Assembly: GCF_007830635.1 (NCBI RefSeq)
Contig: NZ_VLLA01000010.1
Span: 124,001-188,000, forward strand
DNA: 64,000 bases
Source of the DNA: Bradyrhizobium huanghuaihaiense
GTDB taxonomy: Bacteria > Pseudomonadota > Alphaproteobacteria > Rhizobiales > Xanthobacteraceae
Direction of reading: 5' to 3'
The notes beneath the pieces were generated by a model, which saw only the letters and a list, made by a program, of their open reading frames with translations, made no database searches and was not told where the DNA came from. This document shows, in pieces, positions 42,936 through 50,975 of this stretch (within the stretch, counting starts at the first letter, position 1; each line of letters starts with the position of its first letter). The position numbers and the translations under genes were made by a program.

Positions 42936-44012
42936 TCACTTCGGGTTAGGCTCTTCCAATCCTGCGCCCGGTTCATCCAACCGGCCGTCCCTCGCAAGCC
43001 GGATCGCATTTCCCAGCGCGCGTGCCACGTTCAGCACTTCCTGCTGAAATTCGCGGTCTTCGTCCAGCTCCCGATGCGAGGTGGCATATGTCTCCATATA
43101 ACCGACGTAGCCGTCGAGCTCGCCGAAGCGACCGGCCGAGATCAGGTGCATGTCCGTCAGCCAGTCAGACAGGGGTCTGCGCACGCCCTCGGTGCCGACA
43201 CTGTCGCCGTGAACCACGAGGCCGAAATGGCGGCCGGCGAGATGACGCGGATAGGGCCAGCCTTTCAGCTCGATCGCCTTGGCCTCATCCACCTTCTTGC
43301 CGTGCGTCGAGGTCGGATCGGGATTTCCTCCATCGGCGCACACGAGCCGGTCCATCATCGCCTTGAGTCCGGCCGGGACATGGTACCAGTTCACGGGCGT
43401 CACAATCAGGATGCCGTGGGCGGCAACCCAGAGCGGATAGATCTCGTTCATCCAGTCGCTGGTCTGGCCCAGCGCGTAGTTCGGATAGCAGCTGCACGGC
43501 CAGTGGCAGAGCGGCATGGCGGTGGACACGCAGGCTTTGCAGGGATGGATGTTCTTGCCGAACTCCGAGGTCAGGCGGGAGAGATCAAGGATGTCCACGG
43601 CAAAGCCCATCTCGATCAAGACCGGCTCGGCCATCTTGACCATGCGCCAGGTCTTGGACATCTCGCCAGGACAGGTGTGCTCGCTGCGCGCTGACCCGTT
43701 GATGATAAGGACGCGGAGAGGCGCACGGGCGTCATCATGCCGCCGCTGGGCCTCGAGGACCGCGGACCGGGCATTCAGCCAGTCGACCGCGAGTTCGTAA
43801 TCCGGATCGGAGAAGCCTGGTCCTGCCTTTCGGGTCACCGGGGCTTTGCGCGAATGACTGTAGGCATCCCAGGCCGCTCCGATCACAGCATCCAGCTCAT
43901 GCTGCAGGGGCGCAAACGAGGGATCAACGAACTGGTCCCTGTAGCGGCGTTCAAACTCCTCGCGCGACAGTTTGACGGGCGGCATCCCCTTGCGAATGTC
44001 CGGATCCGTCAT
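42936..44012 (-). CDS. Flavodoxin-fold NAD(P)H-dependent oxidoreductase with a cysteine-rich insert
   Basis: A 358-residue protein. After a 98-residue N-terminal extension comes an FMN-reductase-like flavodoxin fold ('LRVLIINGSARSEHTCPGE', 'GFAVDILDLSRLTSEFGKNI', 'GILIVTPVNWYHVPAGLKAM'). Between these, residues 158-175 hold five cysteines with spacing C-x2-C-x7-C-x3-C-x-C, recalling iron-sulfur flavoproteins. The ATG at 44012 has GAGGAG. It is divergent from the DUF72 gene. Family members reduce quinones, chromate or azo dyes; the function here is unknown. Confidence 0.88.
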   Translation of the reverse strand: MTDPDIRKGMPPVKLSREEFERRYRDQFVDPSFAPLQHELDAVIGAAWDAYSHSRKAPVTRKAGPGFSDPDYELAVDWLNARSAVLEAQRRHDDARAPLRVLIINGSARSEHTCPGEMSKTWRMVKMAEPVLIEMGFAVDILDLSRLTSEFGKNIHPCKACVSTAMPLCHWPCSCYPNYALGQTSDWMNEIYPLWVAAHGILIVTPVNWYHVPAGLKAMMDRLVCADGGNPDPTSTHGKKVDEAKAIELKGWPYPRHLAGRHFGLVVHGDSVGTEGVRRPLSDWLTDMHLISAGRFGELDGYVGYMETYATSHRELDEDREFQQEVLNVARALGNAIRLARDGRLDEPGAGLEEPNPK

Positions 44013-44157
44013 GCTGACTCCTCTGGATATCGGTGCGATCCGATCAACCGGAGAGTGCCGCATGCGGTTCCTAAGGCGAGGGCCGAAACGAAAAGCGCCC
44101 CTTGGACGCAACATATCCGGCGCCGGGACGTTTGCCGACGAGGGAGCGTGGCGACAG

Positions 44158-44880
44158 ATGGCTCGCGTACATATCGGAACTTCGGGCTGGCACTACGCCT
44201 CGTGGCGAGGCCCATTCTTTCCGAGCGATTTACCCCTGAAGCAGCAACTCAGCTATTACGCCGGTCAATTCCACACGACCGAGCTCAACGGCGTCTTCTA
44301 TCGCACGCCGACGCCAGAAGCCGTCAGGACCTGGCGGTCTCAGGTCGACGGAGATTTCGTATTCGCGTGGAAAGCCTCCAAGTTCATCACGCACTGGAAA
44401 CGGCTGTCCGACAACTCCAGGAACAGCCTAGCGCTGCTGGAGGATCGTGTCTCCTTGCTCGGTCCCGCGGCGGGGCCGATCCTGTTTCAACTTCCGCCTC
44501 AGTTCGAAGCAAACGCCGACCGCCTTGCCTCTTTCTTCAAGCTGCTCTCCACCAAGCGCCGCTACAGTTTCGAGTTTCGTCATCCGAGCTGGTATCAGCC
44601 TCGCATCCTGCGAATGCTGGCCGACGAGAACATCTCGCTTTGCCTGTCGGACCATCACGACGCACCGGCGCCGTGGCGACGGACAGCGGATTTCGTCTAC
44701 GTACGTGGGCACGGGCCGAGCGGACGCTATTACGGCCACTACCGTCGGCCGGTGCTTGCCGAATGGGCCAAGCGTATCAAGTCATGGAAGCGCCAGGGCT
44801 GCGACGTCTATGTCTATTTCGACAACGACCAGAAGAGCGCGGCACCGAGCGATGCCCTGAAGCTTCGGTCGCTGCTATAG
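44158..44880 (+). CDS. DUF72 (YecE-like) family protein
   Basis: A 240-residue protein of the DUF72 family, with a TIM-barrel-like fold and no known function. 'HIGTSGWHYASWRGPFFPSD' at the start, 'FHTTELNGVFYRTPTPE' and 'FVFAWKASKFITHWKRL' follow the family, and 'VYVYFDNDQKSAAP' near the end contains its conserved Asn-Asp motif. I start at 44158 with AGGGAG upstream. The long open frame before it is not conserved in the family. It converges with the cysteine hydrolase gene. Confidence 0.88.
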   Translation: MARVHIGTSGWHYASWRGPFFPSDLPLKQQLSYYAGQFHTTELNGVFYRTPTPEAVRTWRSQVDGDFVFAWKASKFITHWKRLSDNSRNSLALLEDRVSLLGPAAGPILFQLPPQFEANADRLASFFKLLSTKRRYSFEFRHPSWYQPRILRMLADENISLCLSDHHDAPAPWRRTADFVYVRGHGPSGRYYGHYRRPVLAEWAKRIKSWKRQGCDVYVYFDNDQKSAAPSDALKLRSLL

Positions 44881-44901
44881 GTCGCGCGCAGGACTCCATT
44901 G

Positions 44902-45546
44902 CTATTCGCGCCAGAATTCCGCGAGCTCCTCGGCGGTCACCAGATCGACCTGACCATGGAAGCGGGTACGATACATCGTCATGAGCGCGTCATGGCCGAC
45001 GTCGGATGAGCTGCACAGAGCGTCCTCCACGATCACGACCCTGAAGCCGAGATCGACCGCGCTCAAGACCGTCGACAGGACGCAAACGTCGGTTTCCGCG
45101 CCAGTGACGACCACCGTCCCGATTGCTTTTTCGATCAACGAGGTCGCCAGCGCCGGATTGCTGAACGCCGAATAGGCCGGCTTGTCGATTGCGCGAGCCG
45201 GCGGAACGTGGCGCGCCAAGGCCGGCACGAGGTCAAGCGCCGATGCCGGGAGATGGTTGCGGGTGGCCTGCTCCCAACGCTGGAAATAGCTGCGCCACTG
45301 GCCGGGACGGTCCTCCGGGTGTTGCGGCGTGATGAAGCGCGAAAACACGGTTCTCACCTCGTAGCGCGACACGATCGTAACGATCGTTGGCAGGACTCGC
45401 TCCATCCACGGCGTCTCCCAGAGACCGCCGGGCGCAAAGATGTTCTGCATGTCGATGCAGAGATGAACGGCGCCACGAATCTCCGCGACCTCCGACTTGC
45501 CATCCCTCATTATCTTCCACCGTTCGCCTGCATCACCCATACTCAC
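44902..45546 (-). CDS. Isochorismatase-family cysteine hydrolase
   Basis: A 214-residue protein. The catalytic triad Asp in 'VHLCIDMQNIFAP' (about 31), Lys in 'RAIDKPAYSAFSN' and Cys in 'VTGAETDVCVLSTVLSAVDL' are all visible. The family includes nicotinamidases, N-carbamoylsarcosine amidases and isochorismatases. Which amide or ester is cleaved is not clear. The N-terminus has a short extension ('MSMGDAGERWKIMRDG'), and ATGs at 45546 and 45540 are both possible. Confidence 0.9.
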   Translation of the reverse strand: MSMGDAGERWKIMRDGKSEVAEIRGAVHLCIDMQNIFAPGGLWETPWMERVLPTIVTIVSRYEVRTVFSRFITPQHPEDRPGQWRSYFQRWEQATRNHLPASALDLVPALARHVPPARAIDKPAYSAFSNPALATSLIEKAIGTVVVTGAETDVCVLSTVLSAVDLGFRVVIVEDALCSSSDVGHDALMTMYRTRFHGQVDLVTAEELAEFWRE

Positions 45547-45729
45547 GAGCCCGACCGGTCCGCTTGCAGCGCCCGCGCCAGGAGGTGCGGTGCGACGCGC
45601 AGACTAGTTTCCGGCCACTGCAGGCCTGCCCAAGAAACCTGAAACCAGAACGCTGGTTCCAAGACGCATCTGCGAGGAACAAGCAGGAGCCAGGCTTCTT
45701 AACCGGACAGAACGACGTCGGAGGTCAGC

Positions 45730-46065
45730 ATGGGTGACACCACGATCAAGAAGGTTTCCGCCAGCCACTCCCCGGTGGGGGACATGGGACAAACGTACCT
45801 GGTCTCCGGAAAGCACGTTTCAATGCGCTTGTGGCAGAACGAGGCGCCGCAACAGGGCGCGACGACGCAGCGAGAATACGAGACCGTTGGCTACGTCATT
45901 GCGGGGCAGGCCGAACTCACGCTTGAAGGCCAAACGATCAATCTGAAATCCGGCGATTCCTGGCTCGTTCCTGCGCAGGCAAAGCACGCCTACCGGATTC
46001 AGAAGACCTTTACCGCGATTGAGGCGACGGCACCGCCGGCGCAGGTGCACGGGCGCGACGATTGA
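45730..46065 (+). CDS. Cupin-domain protein
   Basis: A 111-residue single-cupin protein. Motif 1 is degenerate: 'REYETVGYVIAGQAELTLEG'. Motif 2 is 'LKSGDSWLVPAQAKHAYRI', which keeps Pro and His. The metal site may be incomplete, since motif 1 lacks the usual HxH. GTCGGAGG precedes the ATG. Cytosolic; role unknown. Confidence 0.82.
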   Translation: MGDTTIKKVSASHSPVGDMGQTYLVSGKHVSMRLWQNEAPQQGATTQREYETVGYVIAGQAELTLEGQTINLKSGDSWLVPAQAKHAYRIQKTFTAIEATAPPAQVHGRDD

Positions 46066-46327
46066 ACGGCCGCGCCGATTGGCGCGAAGGTGGACCGGCC
46101 AAGCTGTCATTCCGCGGCGCTCCTTGCGCCGATCGTATAGCCTTGGATGTAGGACAGCAAAACCGGCCGCTTTCCCCGCTGAAAAGTACGTACCGCTGAC
46201 CGCTCCATGAAACGAGCGTACCGCGACGTGGATGTCGTGCGGACGGTCTTCCCGGATCATCCACCGGCCTGATTAGGAACCCTCGCGTCAACACTGAATT
46301 GGTACCGCACAATTCGGAGGACTTCAC

Positions 46328-46402
46328 ATGGATGGGATCATTTATCTCGTTGGGTTGATCGTAATCATCATGTTCATCCTGTCTCTGTTCGGCTTGCGGT
46401 GA
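46328..46402 (+). CDS. 24-residue membrane microprotein
   Basis: A tiny gene with a clear ribosome site (CGGAGG, 7 bases before ATG). It encodes one hydrophobic helix: 'MDGIIYLVGLIVIIMFILS', then Leu-Phe-Gly-Leu-Arg at the end. Its stop TGA overlaps the GTG start of the next gene (GTGA), so translation is coupled. It probably sits in the inner membrane and partners the four-helix protein that follows. I cannot name a family. Confidence 0.7.
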   Translation: MDGIIYLVGLIVIIMFILSLFGLR

Positions 46403-47286
46403 TCATCATGGAAACGCTGGTGAGAGCCGAAGACGCGACGGTGCGCGAGCAAGGCCGATTGCAACCGTGGAGTCTGCAATGGACGCCTGTCATCGCCGGC
46501 GCCCTGGCAGCATCGGCGCTTTCGCTGATCCTGATCTCGTTTGCGGCCGCCCTCGGGCTTGGCGTCGCCTCGGCGGCTCCGACCTGGCGGGATACCTCGT
46601 TTGCGCTTTGGCTGCTCTCGGGCGTTTATCTGATCTTTCAGGCCCTCATCAGCTTCGGTTGCGGCGGCTATTTTGCCGGGCGTATCCGATCGCCCTATGC
46701 GTCCGTCAACGAGGACGTCGCAACCCGCGACGGGATGCATGGCGTTGCCTCCTGGGCGCTTGCCGTCGTGATCGGCGCCGTCCTGACCGCCTTGGTTGCA
46801 TGGGCGGCCAGCAAGCCGTCCTCGTCGATGCAGACGTCTTCGGCTTCCGAACCATCGGTTCTCAGTTTCGAGCTCGATCGCCTGTTCCGCGCGCCGCGTC
46901 GGCCGCCGAACGTCGATCTGAGCGCCGAACGAGCCGAAGCCGCACGCATCCTGATGACGTCGTCCAGCCACAGCGGCGTTGCGACCGACGATCGTGCTTA
47001 CCTCGTCCAGCAGGTCACCGCGCTGACCGGCCTGACCGGGCCGGATTCGGAGAAGCGGGTCGATGCGACGATTGCGAATGCCAAGCAAGCCATTTCCAGG
47101 GCGCGCGCGGCGAGCATAATCCTGGCTTTTTCGGCCGCTGCTGCGCTGCTGTTTGGAGCCGTTGCCGCCTGGGCTGGCGCCGCTGCGGGAGGACGGCACA
47201 GGGACGGCCGGCCACTTTCTGCCTGGATGATGCATTCGAACCGCTGGTCGAGCCGCCCGGCAGAGACGCCGCAATCCATGCCTTAG
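46399..47286 (+). CDS. Four-helix membrane protein of unknown function
   Basis: A 295-residue protein starting with GTG inside the preceding stop, or with ATG at 46408. Hydrophobic helices lie at about 30-58 ('VIAGALAASALSLILISFAA'), 68-95 ('ALWLLSGVYLIFQALISFG'), 115-137 ('GVASWALAVVIGAVLTALVA') and 238-262 ('SIILAFSAAAALLFGAVAAW'). Between helices 3 and 4 is a region of about 100 polar residues ending in 'DSEKRVDATIANAKQAISRA'. The C-terminus is basic. I know no function. Coupling to the 24-residue membrane peptide is the best clue. Confidence 0.82.
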   Translation: MIIMETLVRAEDATVREQGRLQPWSLQWTPVIAGALAASALSLILISFAAALGLGVASAAPTWRDTSFALWLLSGVYLIFQALISFGCGGYFAGRIRSPYASVNEDVATRDGMHGVASWALAVVIGAVLTALVAWAASKPSSSMQTSSASEPSVLSFELDRLFRAPRRPPNVDLSAERAEAARILMTSSSHSGVATDDRAYLVQQVTALTGLTGPDSEKRVDATIANAKQAISRARAASIILAFSAAAALLFGAVAAWAGAAAGGRHRDGRPLSAWMMHSNRWSSRPAETPQSMP

Positions 47287-47296
47287 CGCGAATTGA

Positions 47297-47328
47297 TAAA
47301 AAAGGGCGTCCCGGTAACGGGGCGCCCT
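47297..47328 (-). terminator. Rho-independent terminator for the small secreted-protein gene
   Basis: The hairpin AGGGCGTCCC / GGGGCGCCCT (47303-47327, one G-U pair) is followed on the minus strand by a run of six T (AAAAAA at 47298-47303 on the plus strand). It lies between converging genes and may also slow plus-strand transcription. Confidence 0.8.
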
Positions 47329-47361
47329 CGTTCGTCAGAACACAACGACAGGCGACCGCAG

Positions 47362-47685
47362 TCAGCAGCCCTCGTCGGCAGCGATTGACTTGCTGGCATC
47401 GGCCGCGGTGGACTTGGTCGATTGCTCGGCAGCCGTCGGCTGGCTCTGCATCTGACGCTGGGCATCCTGCGACGAGGCCGCGGTCCCCTCGGTCGCTTTG
47501 TTCATGGCCGAGGTCGGCGGATGCTCCTTGGCATTCGATGAAGCAACTCCCGTCGTCTCACCGGCTTTCCCGGTTGTCACCGGCCCGGAGCCGGCATCGC
47601 GGCTGGCCGTATTGCACGGACCGCCGAGCGCGATGGTCGAACTGAGCGCGAGCAGAGCGCCCACCAACATTGACTTCTGAAACAT
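47362..47685 (-). CDS. Small secreted hypothetical protein
   Basis: A 107-residue protein with a Sec signal ('MFQKSMLVGALLALSSTIAL', cleavage probably near 'LGG'). The mature part is low in complexity, rich in Ser, Thr, Ala, Gln and Glu ('KATEGTAASSQDAQRQMQSQ'), and probably disordered. It has two cysteines, one near the start of the mature part and one as the last residue. The ATG at 47685 has AGGAGA. Such proteins recur in bradyrhizobia; the function is unknown. Confidence 0.75.
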   Translation of the reverse strand: MFQKSMLVGALLALSSTIALGGPCNTASRDAGSGPVTTGKAGETTGVASSNAKEHPPTSAMNKATEGTAASSQDAQRQMQSQPTAAEQSTKSTAADASKSIAADEGC

Positions 47686-47801
47686 GACAATCTCCTTCCT
47701 CGCTTTCACCGGCTAGTGCTTGGCGGAGCCGGGTTCCGCCATCTTGCGATGCGATCTCAACGTCGTCCCGCACCCCACGTTCCAGGCGCGGACGCGCGTC
47801 G

Positions 47802-48836
47802 CTATCGCTCATCCGGCTTCGCGGCTCGTGCCTGAAGTCGCTTCGCTGATTTCTGGCGAAGCTGGTCCATGCGGCATTGCGAAGGCTTCTTGTCCTGGCG
47901 CCAACGCAGGATCTTCGTGCCGTGGCGAAACCGGCCGCCGGACACATGGTCGTAGCAGACCTCGACGACGTGAACCGGCCGCACCGGCTGCCACTCGGCA
48001 GATCGCCTGGTCGACCATCGGCTGGGCCCGCCCGGCGCCTTGCCGGTAAAGCTGCTCTTGCTGACGATCTTCTCGAATTTCTCGGTGAGGCCCACTCTGT
48101 CGGACGCCTTGATCGCCGAAGTGAAGCCGACGTGATGCAGGCGGCCGGCGTCGTCGTACAGGCCAAGCAGCAACGAGCCGAGCACCTTCCGTTTGCCCTG
48201 CTTCTTCTCGCCATATCTGAAGCCTCCGACCACGCAATCGGCCGATCGCAGCAGCTTGATCTTCTGCATCCCGTCCCGCGTGCCGCTGCGGTAGGCAAGG
48301 TCCAGCCGCTTTGCCACGACGCCATCGTGGCCGTCCTCGACATGCTGGAGCCACCGCTTCGCCTCGGCAAAATCGCGGTTCGCCGGCGAAAGCTCGAACA
48401 CCTCGTTGCCCCGGAAGTAGCGCCGCGCGAATTTTTCAAGCGCAAGCCGTCGTTTTGCCAGCGGCAGCGCTCCGACATCCACCTCCGCCGACCGCAGCAG
48501 GTCGAAGGCGATGAAGTGTGCTGGCGTTTCCCGGGCAAGACGCTTCACCCGGCTGGCTGCCGGATGGATGCGCTGAAGCAAGGCGTCGAACGAGTAGCCC
48601 TCCTCAAGCTGGATGATCAGCTCTCCGTCGAGCATGAAGGAGCCCGCAGTTATAGCCGATGCGGCGGAAGCGATCTCCGGAAAATAGCGGACGAGGTCGC
48701 GGCCGCCTTTCGACCGCATGCGAACGCTTCGGCCGTCGCGAATGAGCAGGCAACGGAAGCCGTCCCATTTCGGCTCGTATTGCCATTGCGCCCCGCGCGG
48801 AAGCTCGGTGACGGATTCGGCTTCCATCGGCTCCAT
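47802..48836 (-). CDS. ATP-dependent DNA ligase (LigC/LigD-ligase type)
   Basis: A 344-residue ligase. The adenylation lysine is in motif I 'QYEPKWDGFRCLLIRDG' (about 24). Motif III ('SFMLDGELII', 'FIAFDLLR'), motif IV ('DGHDGVVAKRLDLAYRSGTR') and motif V ('MQKIKLLRSADCVVGGFRYG') are complete, with an OB-fold C-terminus. It lacks the polymerase and nuclease domains of LigD. It would act in non-homologous end joining or excision repair. No Ku gene is in the window. I start at the ATG at 48836; TTG and GTG lie just upstream. Confidence 0.92.
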   Translation of the reverse strand: MEPMEAESVTELPRGAQWQYEPKWDGFRCLLIRDGRSVRMRSKGGRDLVRYFPEIASAASAITAGSFMLDGELIIQLEEGYSFDALLQRIHPAASRVKRLARETPAHFIAFDLLRSAEVDVGALPLAKRRLALEKFARRYFRGNEVFELSPANRDFAEAKRWLQHVEDGHDGVVAKRLDLAYRSGTRDGMQKIKLLRSADCVVGGFRYGEKKQGKRKVLGSLLLGLYDDAGRLHHVGFTSAIKASDRVGLTEKFEKIVSKSSFTGKAPGGPSRWSTRRSAEWQPVRPVHVVEVCYDHVSGGRFRHGTKILRWRQDKKPSQCRMDQLRQKSAKRLQARAAKPDER

Positions 48837-48887
48837 GGTCAACACTCGCAAAACGCCTCGATCAGCGAGACGTTGTTCGTCCCCCGT

Positions 48888-49076
48888 TCAAACAGGTTTG
48901 GCTGGATGTACCGTGCGCGGATGACGATCGTGCAGCAGCCGCGCAAGCGCTTCCCGCTCCGAGGCATGCCCCTTCATCGCCGTCTCGAACAGCGCCTCCT
49001 GGACGTCGCGCGGCATATCACCCCATACGTCCATGGCGGCCTGGCCCAGCAGATAAGCAAAGCGTTCGTCGGCCAT
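48888..49076 (-). CDS. Small conserved hypothetical protein
   Basis: A 62-residue protein starting 'MADERFAYLLGQAAMDVWGD' after GGGAGGG, a good ribosome site. It is helical and acidic in the first half, and the second half has repeated Ala, Glu and Arg ('EREALARLLHDRHP'). There is no membrane helix. It is upstream of, and on the same strand as, the ligase gene with a 51-base gap, so it may be co-transcribed. No known function. Confidence 0.62.
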   Translation of the reverse strand: MADERFAYLLGQAAMDVWGDMPRDVQEALFETAMKGHASEREALARLLHDRHPRTVHPAKPV

Positions 49077-49299
49077 GTCGACCCTCCCTCTCGTGCCTGA
49101 GGATAGGAACTGCAGGCGCCAGCCCGCGTTCCAAACCCATCAAGCAAGTCGAGCGGCTCTAGAAGGTGGATTGTCTCGGGTCGCAAACGCCAGCGGTCTA
49201 AAGACCTGAATTGGCGGACCGTCCGTCATCGCGTGCTGAAAGGTACGGGCGCGGCAATGGTTAGCTTGACGCCGGCTGCGGCGCGTCGGCCAATTCGAT

Positions 49300-50202
49300 T
49301 TAGCCAAGCGCCTGGCTTGCGAGCGCGTAGGTCACAGGTGTGTCTCCGGAGCGATCGTTCGGATCACGAAACTCTCCGCCCAGCGACATCGTCGTGACGG
49401 TGTCGAAAAAGACGAGGCCACACCGGGCCAGGAAGGAGCAGAACTCCCCGTCGGCCAGATGCGTGTCGATCCTCAGAAACTGTCCTTCGTGCACCGCGAC
49501 ATGCGGCGCGACGACCAGGATCGCATCCTCGTCGCTCGACGCGACGACGGGCCCCACGACGTGCCCTCGCCCAAACGGGCGGCACAATGCGAACGCTTCG
49601 AGACGACCTTGCCGATAGAGTCCGAACGCGGCGGATTGTCCGAGCAGCGCCGCAATCAAGTCGAGGCGCGAGGCGCCAAACGCCTGCGCATCCAGTTGAG
49701 CGATGGCCGGCAGGTCCTTCCGATCCAGCTCCCGCAGCTCGGCCCCTTCGGAAGGGCTCGGCACCTCACCGAACCGCTGCGCCTCGGCTTGCCGCTGGAA
49801 CACCGTTCGTTCGCGACGAAAGCCGAGCGAGAGATAAAGCTTGCGCGCTGCACGCGTGGCATTGAGGCGGAGATTGCGTCCCTTGGCGGCGGACAGAATG
49901 CGCTTCATGAGCCATTGGGCTGTGCCAAGCGCCTGAAGACGGGGCGAGGTGATCACCATGCCGACGGTGGCAAAATCCGTCCCATGGGGAAACCACATCG
50001 CCGATCCCAGCACCCGCCCGATTTCATCATGAACGACGATGCCGTGGCCGGTGTCGCGCAGAAACTGCCAGTCCTCCGGGCGGTGCGGCCAGCCGACGCC
50101 GATCGAGAGGGTGTAAAGCTGGTCGAGCTCGACCGTGTCGATGTCAACCGCACGCGCATCGAATGCGTCGATCGTCAGCGAACGGGTCGTGCGGGACTTC
50201 AT
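49300..50202 (-). CDS. GNAT N-acetyltransferase with a C-terminal second domain (paralogue 1)
   Basis: A 300-residue protein. Residues about 15-150 are a GNAT fold ('GVGWPHRPEDWQFLRDTGHG', 'VGMVITSPRLQALGTAQWLM', 'ARKLYLSLGFRRERTVFQRQ'). Residues about 170-300 form an extra domain with 'LDAQAFGASRLDLIAALLG' and 'VVGPVVASSDEDAILVVA'. It ends in 'YALASQALG', and the gene at 54597-55448 has the same layout and end. In the acyl-CoA motif it has 'QALGTAQ' where paralogue 2 has 'GRGLGRR', so acetyl-CoA binding may be changed. GGGGGAG precedes the ATG. Confidence 0.85.
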   Translation of the reverse strand: MKSRTTRSLTIDAFDARAVDIDTVELDQLYTLSIGVGWPHRPEDWQFLRDTGHGIVVHDEIGRVLGSAMWFPHGTDFATVGMVITSPRLQALGTAQWLMKRILSAAKGRNLRLNATRAARKLYLSLGFRRERTVFQRQAEAQRFGEVPSPSEGAELRELDRKDLPAIAQLDAQAFGASRLDLIAALLGQSAAFGLYRQGRLEAFALCRPFGRGHVVGPVVASSDEDAILVVAPHVAVHEGQFLRIDTHLADGEFCSFLARCGLVFFDTVTTMSLGGEFRDPNDRSGDTPVTYALASQALG

Positions 50203-50538
50203 GTCTCCCCCTGATCGGCCTGACCTTGGTCGCGGTAGTGTGTTCCGAGTTCGCTCCAGGGCCGCTGTGGCGCTCAGCATAAACCGAACCCCGCCGCAGA
50301 TTACGTTTCAGAACAGCCATCTGGCGAAACAATCCACCAAATCGCGCTTGCCTTCGGCACCGGATGGAACACCGCTCCGATAGCATAGTGCGATCGGGTG
50401 ACCCCGCCATGCCCTGCGTGTCCAAAACCCCGGCGGACAGCGCCACTCGCGCGGTCATCGACAACATCAAGCGATATGAGGCGGCTCGACCGCGTCGGGC
50501 TGCTGGATCGGACTTGTGGTTACTGAGAGGAGCCCAAC
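50203..50538. other. Intergenic region between acetyltransferase and cupin genes
   Basis: A 336-base divergent region that holds the promoters of both neighbours. One open frame (50364-50558) has no ribosome site and an unlikely composition, so I do not call it. I see no strong palindrome. Confidence 0.45.
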
Positions 50539-50889
50539 TTGCTGCTGAAACGGATTGATCCCAACCCGACGTTCGCCCCGGAGGAATCCGGCCCAATCCC
50601 GGAGCGGCTCATTGCCGGCGCGCCGCACTTCAAGACCTGGGCGCAGGACGAGGCCAAGGGTGAGCTGGTGCATACCGGCGTGTGGGAAGCGACGCCGGGC
50701 GAGACGCGCTCCATCAAGGGCGAGACCTTCGAATTCTGTCACATCCTCGCCGGCAGGATCGAGATCACGCCGGATGGCGGCGAGCCGATCACGTTCAAGG
50801 CCGGCGACAGCTTCGTCATGAAGCCCGGCTTTATCGGCGTTTGGAAGACCATCGAGACCGTCCGCAAGATCTACGTCACGGTGTCATGA
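50539..50889 (+). CDS. Cupin-domain protein (DUF861-like)
   Basis: A 116-residue single-cupin protein that starts with TTG, decided by GAGGAG upstream. 'VHTGVWEATPGETRSIKGET', 'FEFCHILAGRIEITPDGGEP' and 'FKAGDSFVMKPGFIGVWKTI' follow the pattern of the DUF861 (ureidoglycine hydrolase-like) cupins. The Trp-Glu-rich first strand and the Glu-Thr-rich loop are preserved. It precedes gabD on the same strand (gap 86 bases) and probably belongs to the amino-compound pathway, but its function is unknown. Confidence 0.85.
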   Translation: MLLKRIDPNPTFAPEESGPIPERLIAGAPHFKTWAQDEAKGELVHTGVWEATPGETRSIKGETFEFCHILAGRIEITPDGGEPITFKAGDSFVMKPGFIGVWKTIETVRKIYVTVS

Positions 50890-50975
50890 GCCTGAGCTTC
50901 GATCCCGAGGAGCGCAGCGAAGCGATCAGCGCGGCCGTACTCTCCCGTCTCTCCTGAAACGACAAGGCACAACAG

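Noticed and set aside
50364..50558. A 64-codon plus-strand frame in the acetyltransferase/cupin gap
   Set aside because: There is no ribosome site, the composition is atypical, and it overlaps the cupin start.
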